64,000 nucleotides of DNA from NCBI GenBank assembly GCA_007692755.1, contig REBL01000164.1:1-64000 (forward strand), read 5' to 3'. Position 1 is the stretch's first letter. Each line of letters begins with the position of its first letter. Positions 26,154-35,362 of the stretch are shown here, one piece after another. The notes under the pieces were generated by a model, which saw only the letters and a program-made list of their open reading frames with translations, ran no database searches and had not been told where the DNA came from. This DNA comes from Nodularia sp. (in: cyanobacteria). Lineage in GTDB: Bacteria; Cyanobacteriota; Cyanobacteriia; Cyanobacteriales; Nostocaceae. The position numbers were made by a program, and so were the translations under genes.

Positions 26154-28403
26154 TTACTCAGCTAAGGCCCTAGAGGTGACGGCTCGTTGTAACTGAGCCA
26201 AAGCGCGATTGTAATCTAAGATAGCTGTGATGCGATTACCTTCAGACCTTGTTAAGTCATTTTCGGAATTAATTACATCAGTTTGAGTACCTACGCCAGC
26301 TTGGAATCTTAACCGAGCCAAACGTAGAGCTTCTCTAGCCTGTTCTAGAGCAGCATCGGCAGTTTGAACATTTTCCAAATTAGCTACTTGGGTAGAAAAA
26401 GCTTGTTCTACCTGAAAGCGGATTTGGTTGCGCTGTTCACTAAATTGAGTTTCGGCGATCGCTATATTAGATTTTGCCTGAGCCGCTATAGATCGAGCTG
26501 CTCCACCATCGTACAAATTCAAAGTAGCCCTGACTCCCACAGAGTAGCCATCGGTCAAACTCGCACCATCATCGAACTGATCTAAGAGGTTGTAGCTGGC
26601 AACAAAGCTAACTTGAGGCCCCAAGGCTGAAAGTGCTTCTCGTCGCTGCTGTTCATTGATGTTACGCTGCGCCAATTGCTGTTGTAACTCTGGACGATTT
26701 TGAAACGCTAAAACAATGCTACTTTCTAGGTCTTGGTTCCATAACCCGGCTAATCGCACAGGGTCTGCCGCACTAATATTTATGGATTGTGGCACACTTA
26801 AGCGAGTTGCTAAACGGCGACGGGCAATTTGCTGTTGGGAGCGAGCATTAGTGAGTTCTTGCTGAGAATTAGCCAAATTTACTTGCGATTGTAAAACATC
26901 AAATCGCGTCCCCACTCCAGCCCTTTCTAAAGCTTGTGCATCTCGTAAACTAGCCTGGGCATTCTCCACAGCCGACTGGGCAATGCGGACTCGCTCATCA
27001 GCTTGTTGCAGGTCGTAGTATTCCGTGGACACACTTAGGCGAATTTCTTCAGATTGGCTCTCTACAGCCAACTCACGGAATCGTACCTGTTCTTCAGCCT
27101 GACTGATGTTAGCTCGCCGTCTGCCAGAAGTAAAAATGTCATAAGTCAGTTGAGCTTGTCCACTAAAAGTTGTAGTAGCTTCTACTCCTGGCGCAGGTTG
27201 AGGTGACGGTTGTGCTAATTGATTCACCTGTAGCTGTTCTGCGGCAGAGCGACTGCGAGTGATATCAGCACTCAGACCAATATTAGGTAATAAAGCCGCT
27301 TGCGCCTGACGTAGTGCAGCTTGAGCGCGTTCTAACTCCAATAAAGACACTTGTAAATCTCGATTGTTCAGCTTTGCCAGTTCTAGGGACTCTGCCAAAG
27401 TAATCGGCTGATTGCCTTCAAGTGTCACCTCCTCTGGTTTGGTAGGAAATTGCAGAGGATTGGCACTAGGAATCAGGTTATCAGGAATTTGCCTAGCACC
27501 AGTAGGCGCAAATTCCACTTGGGATTGCAGAGGCATTTGACCAGTATTAGCAGGTGCAAATTCCACTTCGGATTGTCGAGGAATTTGACCAGTGTTCGCA
27601 GGTGCAACATACTCAGTTTCTGGTTGCGAAGGAGTTAAATCCCAACCAGTATTTTCCAACGCTAAGGTTGTGTTCCGAGTAGACGGATAACTCTGAGCCA
27701 AATTTCCAGTCAATTTTTGAGGTCGGCAGGTATTGGTCGCTGACAACAAAGAAATCAATCTCCGGTTTGTTTCCTCTATCTGTGAACAACTCTGCACCGA
27801 CGGCAATTTTGCTGTGGTTCTAAGCTGTTGTGCAATTGGTAAAACAGTCGATAACTGAGTTTCCGGTTTTTTGGCAGACGCTGCTGGTTGCTGTAAAGCA
27901 GACAGGGAAAAACCGGCTGGCTGGGCAGAAGTTGGTTTAGAGGTGACAGTAGGAAAAACTGTTTTCTCTAATTGCTGCTCAGTAATAGCAATGTGGCTCT
28001 GTTTTTGGTTGCTTTTAAAATGGTGCGGCTCGGAATTTTGGTCAGCATTTAATGAATGCGCGACACTCGAAGATTTATCTTCGTCTTTTTGAGAGTTTTT
28101 TTCTATGGGTATACCAGTATTTTCTGTCAAAACAACTGGGTTACTCTTACTACTTAAAGACTGCAAATCAAGTGTAGTTAACTCTGATTCAGGTACTATA
28201 TCTGAAAACAACTGTGTCTTAGTATTAGTCCGTGGGGTATTAATATTGTCTCCAATCCAGGTTCGACTATCAGTAGAAATCAAGACACTAGGAGAAGACG
28301 CAATTTGTATACCACTTACTGTCCCTGCCAAAGCTGGCTGGGTGGTTAATACTGCTGCTGTGACACCAGGTAAGAAACTATAGAATAAGTATTGTCCTTT
28401 CAC
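26154..28403 (-). CDS. hgdD: TolC-family outer membrane efflux protein (HgdD-like)
   Basis: A 749-aa outer membrane channel. The signal peptide is about residues 1-26 (ending ALAG). A long low-complexity, Ser/Gln/Pro-rich N-terminal region of about 300 residues follows, with a 16-residue tandem repeat of the form VEFAPANTGQ(I/M)P(R/L)QS (three copies). Two OEP domains come next (about 330-740). Anabaena HgdD, needed for heterocyst glycolipid export, lies next to kaiC in the same way, which supports orthology. The start is GTG 28403 with GAGGGG upstream. Confidence 0.85.
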   Translation of the reverse strand: MKGQYLFYSFLPGVTAAVLTTQPALAGTVSGIQIASSPSVLISTDSRTWIGDNINTPRTNTKTQLFSDIVPESELTTLDLQSLSSKSNPVVLTENTGIPIEKNSQKDEDKSSSVAHSLNADQNSEPHHFKSNQKQSHIAITEQQLEKTVFPTVTSKPTSAQPAGFSLSALQQPAASAKKPETQLSTVLPIAQQLRTTAKLPSVQSCSQIEETNRRLISLLSATNTCRPQKLTGNLAQSYPSTRNTTLALENTGWDLTPSQPETEYVAPANTGQIPRQSEVEFAPANTGQMPLQSQVEFAPTGARQIPDNLIPSANPLQFPTKPEEVTLEGNQPITLAESLELAKLNNRDLQVSLLELERAQAALRQAQAALLPNIGLSADITRSRSAAEQLQVNQLAQPSPQPAPGVEATTTFSGQAQLTYDIFTSGRRRANISQAEEQVRFRELAVESQSEEIRLSVSTEYYDLQQADERVRIAQSAVENAQASLRDAQALERAGVGTRFDVLQSQVNLANSQQELTNARSQQQIARRRLATRLSVPQSINISAADPVRLAGLWNQDLESSIVLAFQNRPELQQQLAQRNINEQQRREALSALGPQVSFVASYNLLDQFDDGASLTDGYSVGVRATLNLYDGGAARSIAAQAKSNIAIAETQFSEQRNQIRFQVEQAFSTQVANLENVQTADAALEQAREALRLARLRFQAGVGTQTDVINSENDLTRSEGNRITAILDYNRALAQLQRAVTSRALAE

Positions 28404-28508
28404 CGCATCCCCTCACACGAAAATCAATACTAGCGGCAGAAAACCCTTCTTCTCCACAGAATATAGCACGATCCTAAATGTAGCTATGAATATACCATGA
28501 CACTAAAT

Positions 28509-30068
28509 TTAGGAATCGGAACTCGGTTTCTTTTCAAAACGTTGAACTATGCGAGATAGTTCCGCCTTTTCATCGATACTAACGCGGCTGGGCGCACCAC
28601 TAATAATTCGTTCGTAATTACGGAAAGAATCTTTAATTTCAGGGCCGTCACCAGTAATATTGTACTCACGGATACCTTTGTCGTGCCACGAACCGCGCAT
28701 TTTAAATACATTAATTGCCCGTGACATTTCGCCTCGAATTTCCACGTACTGCAACATTAAAATTGTGTCGGTAATTGTGGAAATATGGGAGTCAGTAATG
28801 GAATGTGACCCCATAAATTGGTCAGTTGTATTGGTAAAAAAACCAGTTATTTCTTCTTGCTTGGCATAACCAGTTACACCGATGACAAATTGGCGAAAGG
28901 CATTATTGCTAACTCCTCTAGCTAGTGCGGAAAGGGAGTCAATAGCAATGCGAGATGGCTTAAAGAGGGCAATTTCTGATTTAATAATTTGCAAGTGGTC
29001 TTCTAAACCAGTTGATTCAGGATAAGTGCAAATTATTTTGAGTAAACCTTGACGTTCTAATTCTTCAAAATCAATTCCCCAAGAATAGGCATTGCGAGAC
29101 AGTTGCGCGCGTGATTCTTCATAAGCAAATAAAATTGCTTGTTCACCCTTCATGCAGCCATCTTGCAGAAATTTACTGACCAATAAAGTTTTACCAGTAC
29201 CAGTAGCTCCTGTGGTCAAAATAATAGAATCTTTAAAGAAACCACCCCCGCACATTTCATCCAGGGTTTTGACTCCAGATGATACCCTGACATTAGAAGA
29301 GCGTTGTGTTAAGCGCATTGCACCCAAGGGGAAAATGTTGACTCCTTCATTGGTAATTGTGAAAGGATACTCGCCTTTCATGTGAGTTGTACCACGCAAT
29401 TTAAGAATTTCAATTGTGCGGCGGCGACGTTCTCCCTCTAAAACATTACGCACAATTACCACGTTATCCGAAACAAATTCTTCTACTCCGAAAGAAGCAA
29501 CAGAACCGTATTCTTCACTACGTTCTGTGGTAATGATCGTTGTGACGTACAGTTGCTTGAGACGGGCGACAAGGCGAAATATCTCCCGCCGGACGACTCC
29601 CATCGCTTCATACTGCTGAAAGACGGCTGTGATGGAGTCAATAGATACTCTTTGGGCTTTATATTTGCGAATTGCATATTGCAAACGCTCAATGAGTGCC
29701 GAAAGGTCAAAGTTACCAACAATATCTTGACCTTCAGGATCAGGTGAAGCATCAAGAATAAATAATTTACCTTCTTCAATTAGACGTTGTAAATTCCACC
29801 CAAAAATCTGGGCATTTTTAATAATGTCATGGGGAGATTCTTCAAAAGTAACAAATACACCCGGTTCATCAAAGCGGGTAATACCGTTATAGAGAAATTG
29901 CAGTGATAGTAAAGTTTTGCCTGTACCAGATGTACCACTAACTAAGGTAGTTCTACCAGTAGGCAAACCTCCGTGGCTAATATCATCAAAGCCTTCTATC
30001 ATCGTGCGAATTTTTTCTACACCAGCAATCGGGGTGTTGTTTGGTGCTGCTTGGTCTTTTTCGCTCAT
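28509..30068 (-). CDS. kaiC: Circadian clock ATPase/kinase KaiC
   Basis: A 519-aa double-RecA clock protein. CI Walker A is GTSGTGKT (45-52) with catalytic E76/E77 (FEES). CII Walker A is GATGTGKT, with the catalytic pair in YEESRAQ. The autophosphorylation residues S430/T431 are intact in SHISTITDTI. The C-terminal A-loop and tail (ISGAPSRVSIDEKAELSRIV) are present for KaiA binding. All motifs needed for autokinase, autophosphatase and ATPase cycling are there. It is third in the kaiA-kaiB-kaiC order, 87 bases after kaiB, and is followed by hgdD. Confidence 0.98.
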   Translation of the reverse strand: MSEKDQAAPNNTPIAGVEKIRTMIEGFDDISHGGLPTGRTTLVSGTSGTGKTLLSLQFLYNGITRFDEPGVFVTFEESPHDIIKNAQIFGWNLQRLIEEGKLFILDASPDPEGQDIVGNFDLSALIERLQYAIRKYKAQRVSIDSITAVFQQYEAMGVVRREIFRLVARLKQLYVTTIITTERSEEYGSVASFGVEEFVSDNVVIVRNVLEGERRRRTIEILKLRGTTHMKGEYPFTITNEGVNIFPLGAMRLTQRSSNVRVSSGVKTLDEMCGGGFFKDSIILTTGATGTGKTLLVSKFLQDGCMKGEQAILFAYEESRAQLSRNAYSWGIDFEELERQGLLKIICTYPESTGLEDHLQIIKSEIALFKPSRIAIDSLSALARGVSNNAFRQFVIGVTGYAKQEEITGFFTNTTDQFMGSHSITDSHISTITDTILMLQYVEIRGEMSRAINVFKMRGSWHDKGIREYNITGDGPEIKDSFRNYERIISGAPSRVSIDEKAELSRIVQRFEKKPSSDS

Positions 30069-30155
30069 TGCTTAATAAGGAATGGGTATTAAACCCGGTT
30101 TTTATATGACTAAAGTTGCTATTTTGTTATCAATTTTGTCCGATTAAAAGTTTTT

Positions 30156-30470
30156 TTACTCTTGCCAATATTCTTCACTCAGTTCTTCATAAAGTAAGTC
30201 TAATCCAATTAACACTCTTTCTCTGTCTGATAGGTCACCAATTATTTTGCGGACGGGTGGAGGCAAAATTTTAGATAATGTTGGTGTGGCTAATATTTTA
30301 TCTTCTTCGGCTAATTGGGGATTTTTTAACACGTCAATTACTTTCAAAGCATAGACACCTTGAAATTCTTGTTCTAAAATGTTTTTCAGGATCTTTAAGG
30401 CTCGGACTGAGTTAGGTGTGTTCCCCGCTACGTAAAGCTTGAGAACATAGGTTTTTCTGGCTTTATTCAT
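30156..30470 (-). CDS. kaiB: Circadian clock protein KaiB
   Basis: A 104-aa metamorphic thioredoxin-like clock protein that binds the KaiC CI ring and sequesters KaiA. The start [21 protein letters not shown] and the core [28 protein letters not shown] are canonical. The C-terminus [13 protein letters not shown] is acidic, as usual. It sits 15 bases after kaiA and 87 bases before kaiC, so the three genes form one likely transcription unit. Confidence 0.98.
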   Translation of the reverse strand: MNKARKTYVLKLYVAGNTPNSVRALKILKNILEQEFQGVYALKVIDVLKNPQLAEEDKILATPTLSKILPPPVRKIIGDLSDRERVLIGLDLLYEELSEEYWQE

Positions 30471-30485
30471 GAAAATGAACTTAAT

Positions 30486-30791
30486 CTATGGAGAAATCGA
30501 ACACCTATAATGTTCGCAGAGGTGAGCGAGGATATCTATGAGTGCTAGGCGATAATCAAGTAATGCTTCATCGCTCCTGCCTTCTAATCTTAGCTGGATG
30601 GAAAAATCTTCAATTAGTTCCATGTGAAATTCTATAATTTGAGGCACAGGAATATTAGCACGAAATACAGCATTGATAAATTTATCAATTTCTTCTTTCA
30701 GAGTTTTATCTGTAGTAAAGTAATTTATAAGAATCCGGCGATAATCTGATTTGAGTTGTTGTAACAATACTTGCCGATCAACTTGAGTCAT
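30486..30791 (-). CDS. kaiA: Circadian clock protein KaiA, short form
   Basis: A 101-aa protein starting MTQVDRQVLLQQLKSDYRRILINYF. It consists only of the C-terminal four-helix domain that binds KaiC and stimulates its phosphorylation. The N-terminal pseudo-receiver found in Synechococcus KaiA (about 284 aa) is absent, as is typical of Nostocales. The frame opens 16 codons earlier at 30839, but those residues (MCLHARSKHHSS...) are not family-like, and ATG 30791 fits. First gene of the kai cluster. Confidence 0.96.
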   Translation of the reverse strand: MTQVDRQVLLQQLKSDYRRILINYFTTDKTLKEEIDKFINAVFRANIPVPQIIEFHMELIEDFSIQLRLEGRSDEALLDYRLALIDILAHLCEHYRCSISP

Positions 30792-31101
30792 CTGCAATAA
30801 AGAACTGCTGTGGTGTTTGCTTCTGGCATGGAGACACATAAAAGTATTTATTAATGAAATTTTTATTAAGATATTGTTGCCATCACTTCAGTAGGTAGTA
30901 AATTTTAGCAGTGGTAGTATTGATTATAATCGAGAAGCACAACTGGTCGGTAGTGTACTCGCCCAAACGCCACATCTGTCCGCTCAATCTGAGTTTGGTG
31001 GATAGTTTAGCCGGATTACCTAAATTTTGAGGAACCTTGGGGGGGAATATCAATAAAAGTAATAACATCTGTATAGTTGTATATATTAATTAATCACCCT
31101 A

Positions 31102-31113
31102 ACCAATATTGGT
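31102..31113. promoter_or_regulatory. Perfect 12-bp palindrome upstream of kaiA
   Basis: ACCAATATTGGT lies about 310 bases upstream of the kaiA start, in the divergent control region. Symmetry suggests a dimeric regulator site, but none is known to me with this sequence. Confidence 0.3.
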
Positions 31114-31361
31114 AGACTATCTAGATGAGATGTGGATAGCATTTCTAAGGTTATGTGTAGTTGTGGATTAAAGTTTCCAGTTCTTTTGAACATATAGTTT
31201 ATATCAGGTTGTTCAACAACTAGATACAGTTTCATTCAGAGTGCTAGGACTTGGTTGGTTGTTGATGAAGCGTCTGTTGTCAATGAAGATACGTTACTTA
31301 ATGGATAATTCACTTATGGATATTTCTCCAGACAGAGATTCTTTGATTTCCATTCCTTGAT

Positions 31362-31380
31362 AAGTTACTTTAAGTAACTT
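31362..31380. promoter_or_regulatory. Interrupted palindrome AAGTTACTT-T-AAGTAACTT
   Basis: A perfect 9-bp inverted repeat with a one-base centre, between kaiA and the divergent hybrid kinase. Candidate operator; the regulator is unknown. Confidence 0.35.
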
Positions 31381-31750
31381 AAAGTATCATCACATTCTAA
31401 ATCATTATAATTCCTCAAGGTTCTAAAGCGAATCTTTGACCCCATAATTGTTTTAGTTGTCACTATGGTCGAGGAGTTTCAACACCAGTAGGAGACTGAC
31501 AAGGATATTCCCAGAACATTCCCAGTGCCAAAGGCAACAAGTAAATGCCAGAAGTTTTGGCTCTGAAGAATCTCGCCGTGAGCGCAGTTGAACGGCAAAC
31601 TCGTTGTCTCAATGGCGTTGCAGTTGTAACAAGAATCGCTTAAATGAGTCTTCTGAATGAATATTGCTGCCGGCACGAATATTATTTGCCCAAAGTGCTG
31701 ATGGTGAAGCCGCAAGCTTCCACAAAGAAGAATGACCCCTAAGGTTCCTT

Positions 31751-34700
31751 ATGTCAATGCTACAGTACCCGCTTTATGACTTTCTAGCAACCGTACCCAA
31801 CTGCGTAGAGACAAGTACTCTGGCTATTGTGCTGGAGATTTTTGAGCAAGAGCAGTGCGATCGCTTAGTAGTAGTAAATCAGCAACAATGCCCCTTAGGA
31901 TTGGTGCAATCTGCCCGCTTCATCCCCAAATTATTAGCAGCATCTGGTGACAAGCAACTTTTGGACTTGCAGCAGCCGTTGTCAACCTGGGATTCCATAA
32001 TCGAACCACTCAATACTTTACCCGCAACATATTGTGTAGAGCAATTTGAGCTACTTTTGCATGACCAAATGGAATTGAGTGTAGCCGGAATCCAGACCCA
32101 AAGCGACTCAAAATTGAGACTTGATTGGGCATTGATTGATGGAGAGGGCAAATTTCTAGGGTTGCTGAATAGCGCCAGTCTGTTAAGAGCATTGGCTAAG
32201 GAAAAATTGGCAATCAATACTACGAGGAGCGAATCCTCACCTGATGCCAAGATCACCTCTAAAAATATTTCCCCAGACCATGCTCATCCCTCCAGCAAAA
32301 GAGCAAAAACTCGCTGGCGTGATAAGTCAGGGCTGACACGATCGCGGAGAATCAATCAACGTCAACCAGCACCCAAATCGCTGGTGCAGCTATTAGAATT
32401 ATTGCCTTGGCCTTTAATGCTGCAAACTGGAACAGGTGAAGTAGTAGCAAAAAATCCGGCTTGGTGGCAGCAATTGGGAGCATTGAAAGATCCCGAAGGA
32501 ATTCGCCAACAAGTTGAAGCAATACTAGCCCCACCCCAGACCAAAACGGCTACGGAATATGCTAGCCAACAAGCAACTAAATTTCATCCTCATAGTAGGA
32601 AGAATGAGCATAACGGCGAGGGACAATCCATAGCTCGGCAATCCCATTCAGGAGAACATACTTTTCTGTCACCGCAGGTCGCCCCGCCCCTAGCGTCATC
32701 TTCCCCACCAGCGGCACACAACCGTTCGGACTTCGGCGTGAGCGCTCAGTCGAACGCGGATGCTCATGGTGGAACCCTGCATGAGCAGTCAGTAGCTACA
32801 ACGACTACATCCAATCGCTGCTTTTTGGATAGCCCGAAAGGTACTTGTACCTGTGTTGTGGAAGTGCAGAATGGTCAGGAGCGAATTTGGCAGTTTGCCA
32901 AAATTCCTTTAGATAGTTCTAAGTCAGAACTACTATTCCGGGAAATGTTAGCCGGAGAATTTACCTTTGAGCAAACTGCGGCGAATCGCAGAACTGAACG
33001 GGGTCATGACCTCTGCTTAATCTTAGCCACTGATGTCACCGAACAGCAGCAGATATGTAAGGAACTAGCAGCGAAAAATGCTGACCTGATTCAACTAAAT
33101 CGATTAAAGGATGAATTTTTAGCTTGTATTAGTCATGAACTGAAAACCCCCCTCACTGCCGTTTTGGGACTATCACGGTTGCTTGTAGATCAGCAGTTGG
33201 GTGAACTCAACGAGCGCCAAGCTCGTTATGCGGGACTGATTCATCAAAGTGGCAGGCATTTGATGAGTGTGGTCAATGATATTTTAGATTTGACTCGCAT
33301 GGAAACGGGACAGATGGATTTAGCCCTTGTACCCGTAAAAATTAGTGTAGTGTGCGATCGCGCCCTCACAGAAGCAAAAGCCATCCATACTCAAACTACC
33401 AAGGCTAGTAACACCGAAACCCCCATCGCCAATCCCATTCCTGAATTTGCCATTTCAATTGAACCAGGCTTAGACCAGATAGTAGCCGATGAATTGCGCT
33501 TGCGTCAAATGTTGGTACACCTACTTTCAAACGCCTTTAAGTTTACAGAAAACTCTGGCGAAATTGGTTTGCGGGTCAGTCGTTGGGAAGGCTGGGTTGC
33601 CTTTACAATCTGGGATACAGGTATTGGTATTCCCGAACATCAACAACATTTAATCTTCCAAAAATTCCAACAATTGGAAAATCCCCTCACTCGCCAATTT
33701 GAAGGTACTGGTCTGGGGTTGGTTTTAACTAGGGCTTTGGCTCGTCTCCACGGAGGTGATGTCAGCTTTTTATCTCGTGAAGGCAAAGGCAGCCAATTTA
33801 CATTATTATTACCACCCAGTCCGCCAACCACAGGCTTAACGGCTCCAGAGATGGGAATCAGAGAAGATGGTAAAATCCCCATTCCGGAAATACGAGAAGT
33901 CACAAACTCAGCCCGTGGGCGCGTGGCGACAACTGCCCAACATCAACCCACTAGCTCACAAAGGTTAGTGCTAGTAGTGGAAGCAGTAGCCCGATATATC
34001 GAAGATTTGACCGATCAGCTTAAGGGTTTAGGTTATCGCGTGGTGATTGCTCGTTCCGGAACCGAAGCCGTAGAAAAAGCCCGTCGTTTGCAACCGAAAG
34101 CTATCTTCTTAAATCCTTTATTACCCTTACTTTCCGGTTGGGATGTGCTGACTTTATTGAAATCTGACCCGGCCACGAGACACATTCAGGTGATGGTGAC
34201 AGCCACGGGAGCAGAAAAAGAACAAGCATTTGCTAATCGCGCTGATGGTTTCCTCAATTTGCCAGTCCAGCATCAGGCTTTAGTCCCACTCTTAGAAAAC
34301 TTAGTTGCTCAACCAGCAATTGAGCAGTCAGGGTTAGACAATCGCAAAATCACCCCAACTACAAATCCATTGAGAATTTTGAGGTTGGTCGAACAAAGTT
34401 TAGAATCAATTAACCCCCACCCTTCACTGCGCGAACATCGGGTGATCGAGGTAGATGACCTAGATCAGGCAGAACTCTTAGCGCGGGTTTGGGAATTCGA
34501 TGTGATTTTACTAGATGCAAGAGGTTCTATTGCACAAACCTACTTACAACAATTAGCTCAACATCCCATATTGGCTGAAATTCCATTGGTGACTTGCGAT
34601 GTTGCAACTACTCTAGCCGCTTCTAAAATACCTGAGTTGTCAGTATTTCCTTACTTGACACCGTTTTCGAGAGATAACGAAAACCATTGCGATCCGACAA

Positions 34701-35347
34701 ATCCTTTATTATCTGTACTGCAAATTGCATCTGGTATCTGCTGTCCACCTAGTCTTCTGGTTGTCGATTTGACGATGCTGGATGACTTACCACAGATGAA
34801 GCGCAAACAGGTAAAGGAAGTTAAAAAATCTTCACTCAATAACGACAGTACCGAACGGGGGTCTGAGTGGTTCCAAGCTTTAATTCAATATTTACAAACT
34901 GCTGGCTTGAAAGCCGCAATGGGGCGTTGTTGGGCAGAAGTTCTCCAACAAATTCGCCACCAAAGTGTTGATTTACTGCTGATTTGCTTGGGTGATTCCT
35001 CTGTTCATCAAGAGGTGTTAAAGGAGCTAAAAGCTTTGGCTGATTTACCTTTTGACTTGCCACCGATTTTGATTATCGACCAGCGCTTAAATCACACAAC
35101 GCCTTCTCTGGCTGAAAATCCTCCAGCAGAAAGTAAGCCCAGCCACAGCCAATTGGATGTAGAAGAAAATCTGATGAGTGAGTTGGCGCAGCTTGTGGTT
35201 CGCATCGCGTCTCGTTCACGCAGCGTCTCGTTCCAGGGCAGAGACGACATCGCCGCCCAGATTTTGCCTCGTTCCATATCAATGGAGGACTTGTTAACCC
35301 AGATTAATCAAGCTTTAGGTTTAACAAGAACAGAGGAAACATCATAA
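31751..35347 (+). CDS. Hybrid histidine kinase with degenerate receiver modules
   Basis: A 1198-aa soluble kinase. The N-terminal CBS-like sensory segment (about 15-155) is followed by a low-complexity linker and a PAS-like region (about 200-420). HisKA has H462 in SHELKTPLTA, and HATPase has DTGIGI and GTGLGLVLTRAL. A receiver-like domain follows (about 740-850) in which the phospho-Asp is Asn788 (FLNPLLP) and the switch Lys is lost. Further receiver-like strands (VILLDARG, LLVVDLTM, LLLICLGD) reach the C-terminus. It is divergent from kaiABC across about 960 bases. The linker and C-terminus carry repeat-derived stretches (about 32723-32756 and 35207-35233). A clock-linked role is inference from position. 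Confidence 0.85.
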   Translation: MSMLQYPLYDFLATVPNCVETSTLAIVLEIFEQEQCDRLVVVNQQQCPLGLVQSARFIPKLLAASGDKQLLDLQQPLSTWDSIIEPLNTLPATYCVEQFELLLHDQMELSVAGIQTQSDSKLRLDWALIDGEGKFLGLLNSASLLRALAKEKLAINTTRSESSPDAKITSKNISPDHAHPSSKRAKTRWRDKSGLTRSRRINQRQPAPKSLVQLLELLPWPLMLQTGTGEVVAKNPAWWQQLGALKDPEGIRQQVEAILAPPQTKTATEYASQQATKFHPHSRKNEHNGEGQSIARQSHSGEHTFLSPQVAPPLASSSPPAAHNRSDFGVSAQSNADAHGGTLHEQSVATTTTSNRCFLDSPKGTCTCVVEVQNGQERIWQFAKIPLDSSKSELLFREMLAGEFTFEQTAANRRTERGHDLCLILATDVTEQQQICKELAAKNADLIQLNRLKDEFLACISHELKTPLTAVLGLSRLLVDQQLGELNERQARYAGLIHQSGRHLMSVVNDILDLTRMETGQMDLALVPVKISVVCDRALTEAKAIHTQTTKASNTETPIANPIPEFAISIEPGLDQIVADELRLRQMLVHLLSNAFKFTENSGEIGLRVSRWEGWVAFTIWDTGIGIPEHQQHLIFQKFQQLENPLTRQFEGTGLGLVLTRALARLHGGDVSFLSREGKGSQFTLLLPPSPPTTGLTAPEMGIREDGKIPIPEIREVTNSARGRVATTAQHQPTSSQRLVLVVEAVARYIEDLTDQLKGLGYRVVIARSGTEAVEKARRLQPKAIFLNPLLPLLSGWDVLTLLKSDPATRHIQVMVTATGAEKEQAFANRADGFLNLPVQHQALVPLLENLVAQPAIEQSGLDNRKITPTTNPLRILRLVEQSLESINPHPSLREHRVIEVDDLDQAELLARVWEFDVILLDARGSIAQTYLQQLAQHPILAEIPLVTCDVATTLAASKIPELSVFPYLTPFSRDNENHCDPTNPLLSVLQIASGICCPPSLLVVDLTMLDDLPQMKRKQVKEVKKSSLNNDSTERGSEWFQALIQYLQTAGLKAAMGRCWAEVLQQIRHQSVDLLLICLGDSSVHQEVLKELKALADLPFDLPPILIIDQRLNHTTPSLAENPPAESKPSHSQLDVEENLMSELAQLVVRIASRSRSVSFQGRDDIAAQILPRSISMEDLLTQINQALGLTRTEETS
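32723..32756. repeat. Dispersed palindromic repeat inside a kinase gene
   Basis: CGTTCG (32723-32728) and CGAACG (32751-32756) close a stem around CTTCGGCGTGAGCGCTCAG. A diverged copy lies outside the gene at about 31573-31594. It is translated in frame within the low-complexity linker. Confidence 0.5.
35207..35233. repeat. Direct repeat GCGTCTCGTTC in the kinase 3' end
   Basis: Two copies of GCGTCTCGTTC (35207-35217 and 35223-35233) encode the Arg/Ser-rich stretch IASRSRSVSF near the kinase C-terminus. It looks like a repeat inserted in frame. Confidence 0.55.
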
Positions 35348-35362
35348 AAATGAGTAACTTGA

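Larger units (their letters stand above)
30792..31750. other. Long kaiA/hybrid-kinase divergent intergenic region
   Basis: About 960 bases with no credible ORF. Notable items are a perfect 12-bp palindrome ACCAATATTGGT (31102-31113), a perfect 9+9 inverted repeat AAGTTACTT-T-AAGTAACTT (31362-31380), and a diverged copy of a dispersed repeat (about 31573-31594, CGTGAGCGC..AGTTGAACG) that also occurs inside the following gene. Promoters for kaiA and the kinase should lie here. Confidence 0.5.

Noticed and set aside
28405-28425. CCCCTCACAC, reminiscent of the Yfr1 small RNA core
   Set aside because: The core ACTCCTCACAC is not complete and no flanking stem is present; the site is the leader of the TolC gene.
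30883-31068. 61-codon minus-strand frame upstream of kaiA
   Set aside because: It lies in the kaiA control region, has low complexity and no family resemblance.
31479-31715. 78-codon minus-strand frame before the hybrid kinase
   Set aside because: It runs through a dispersed repeat copy and shows no protein-like pattern.
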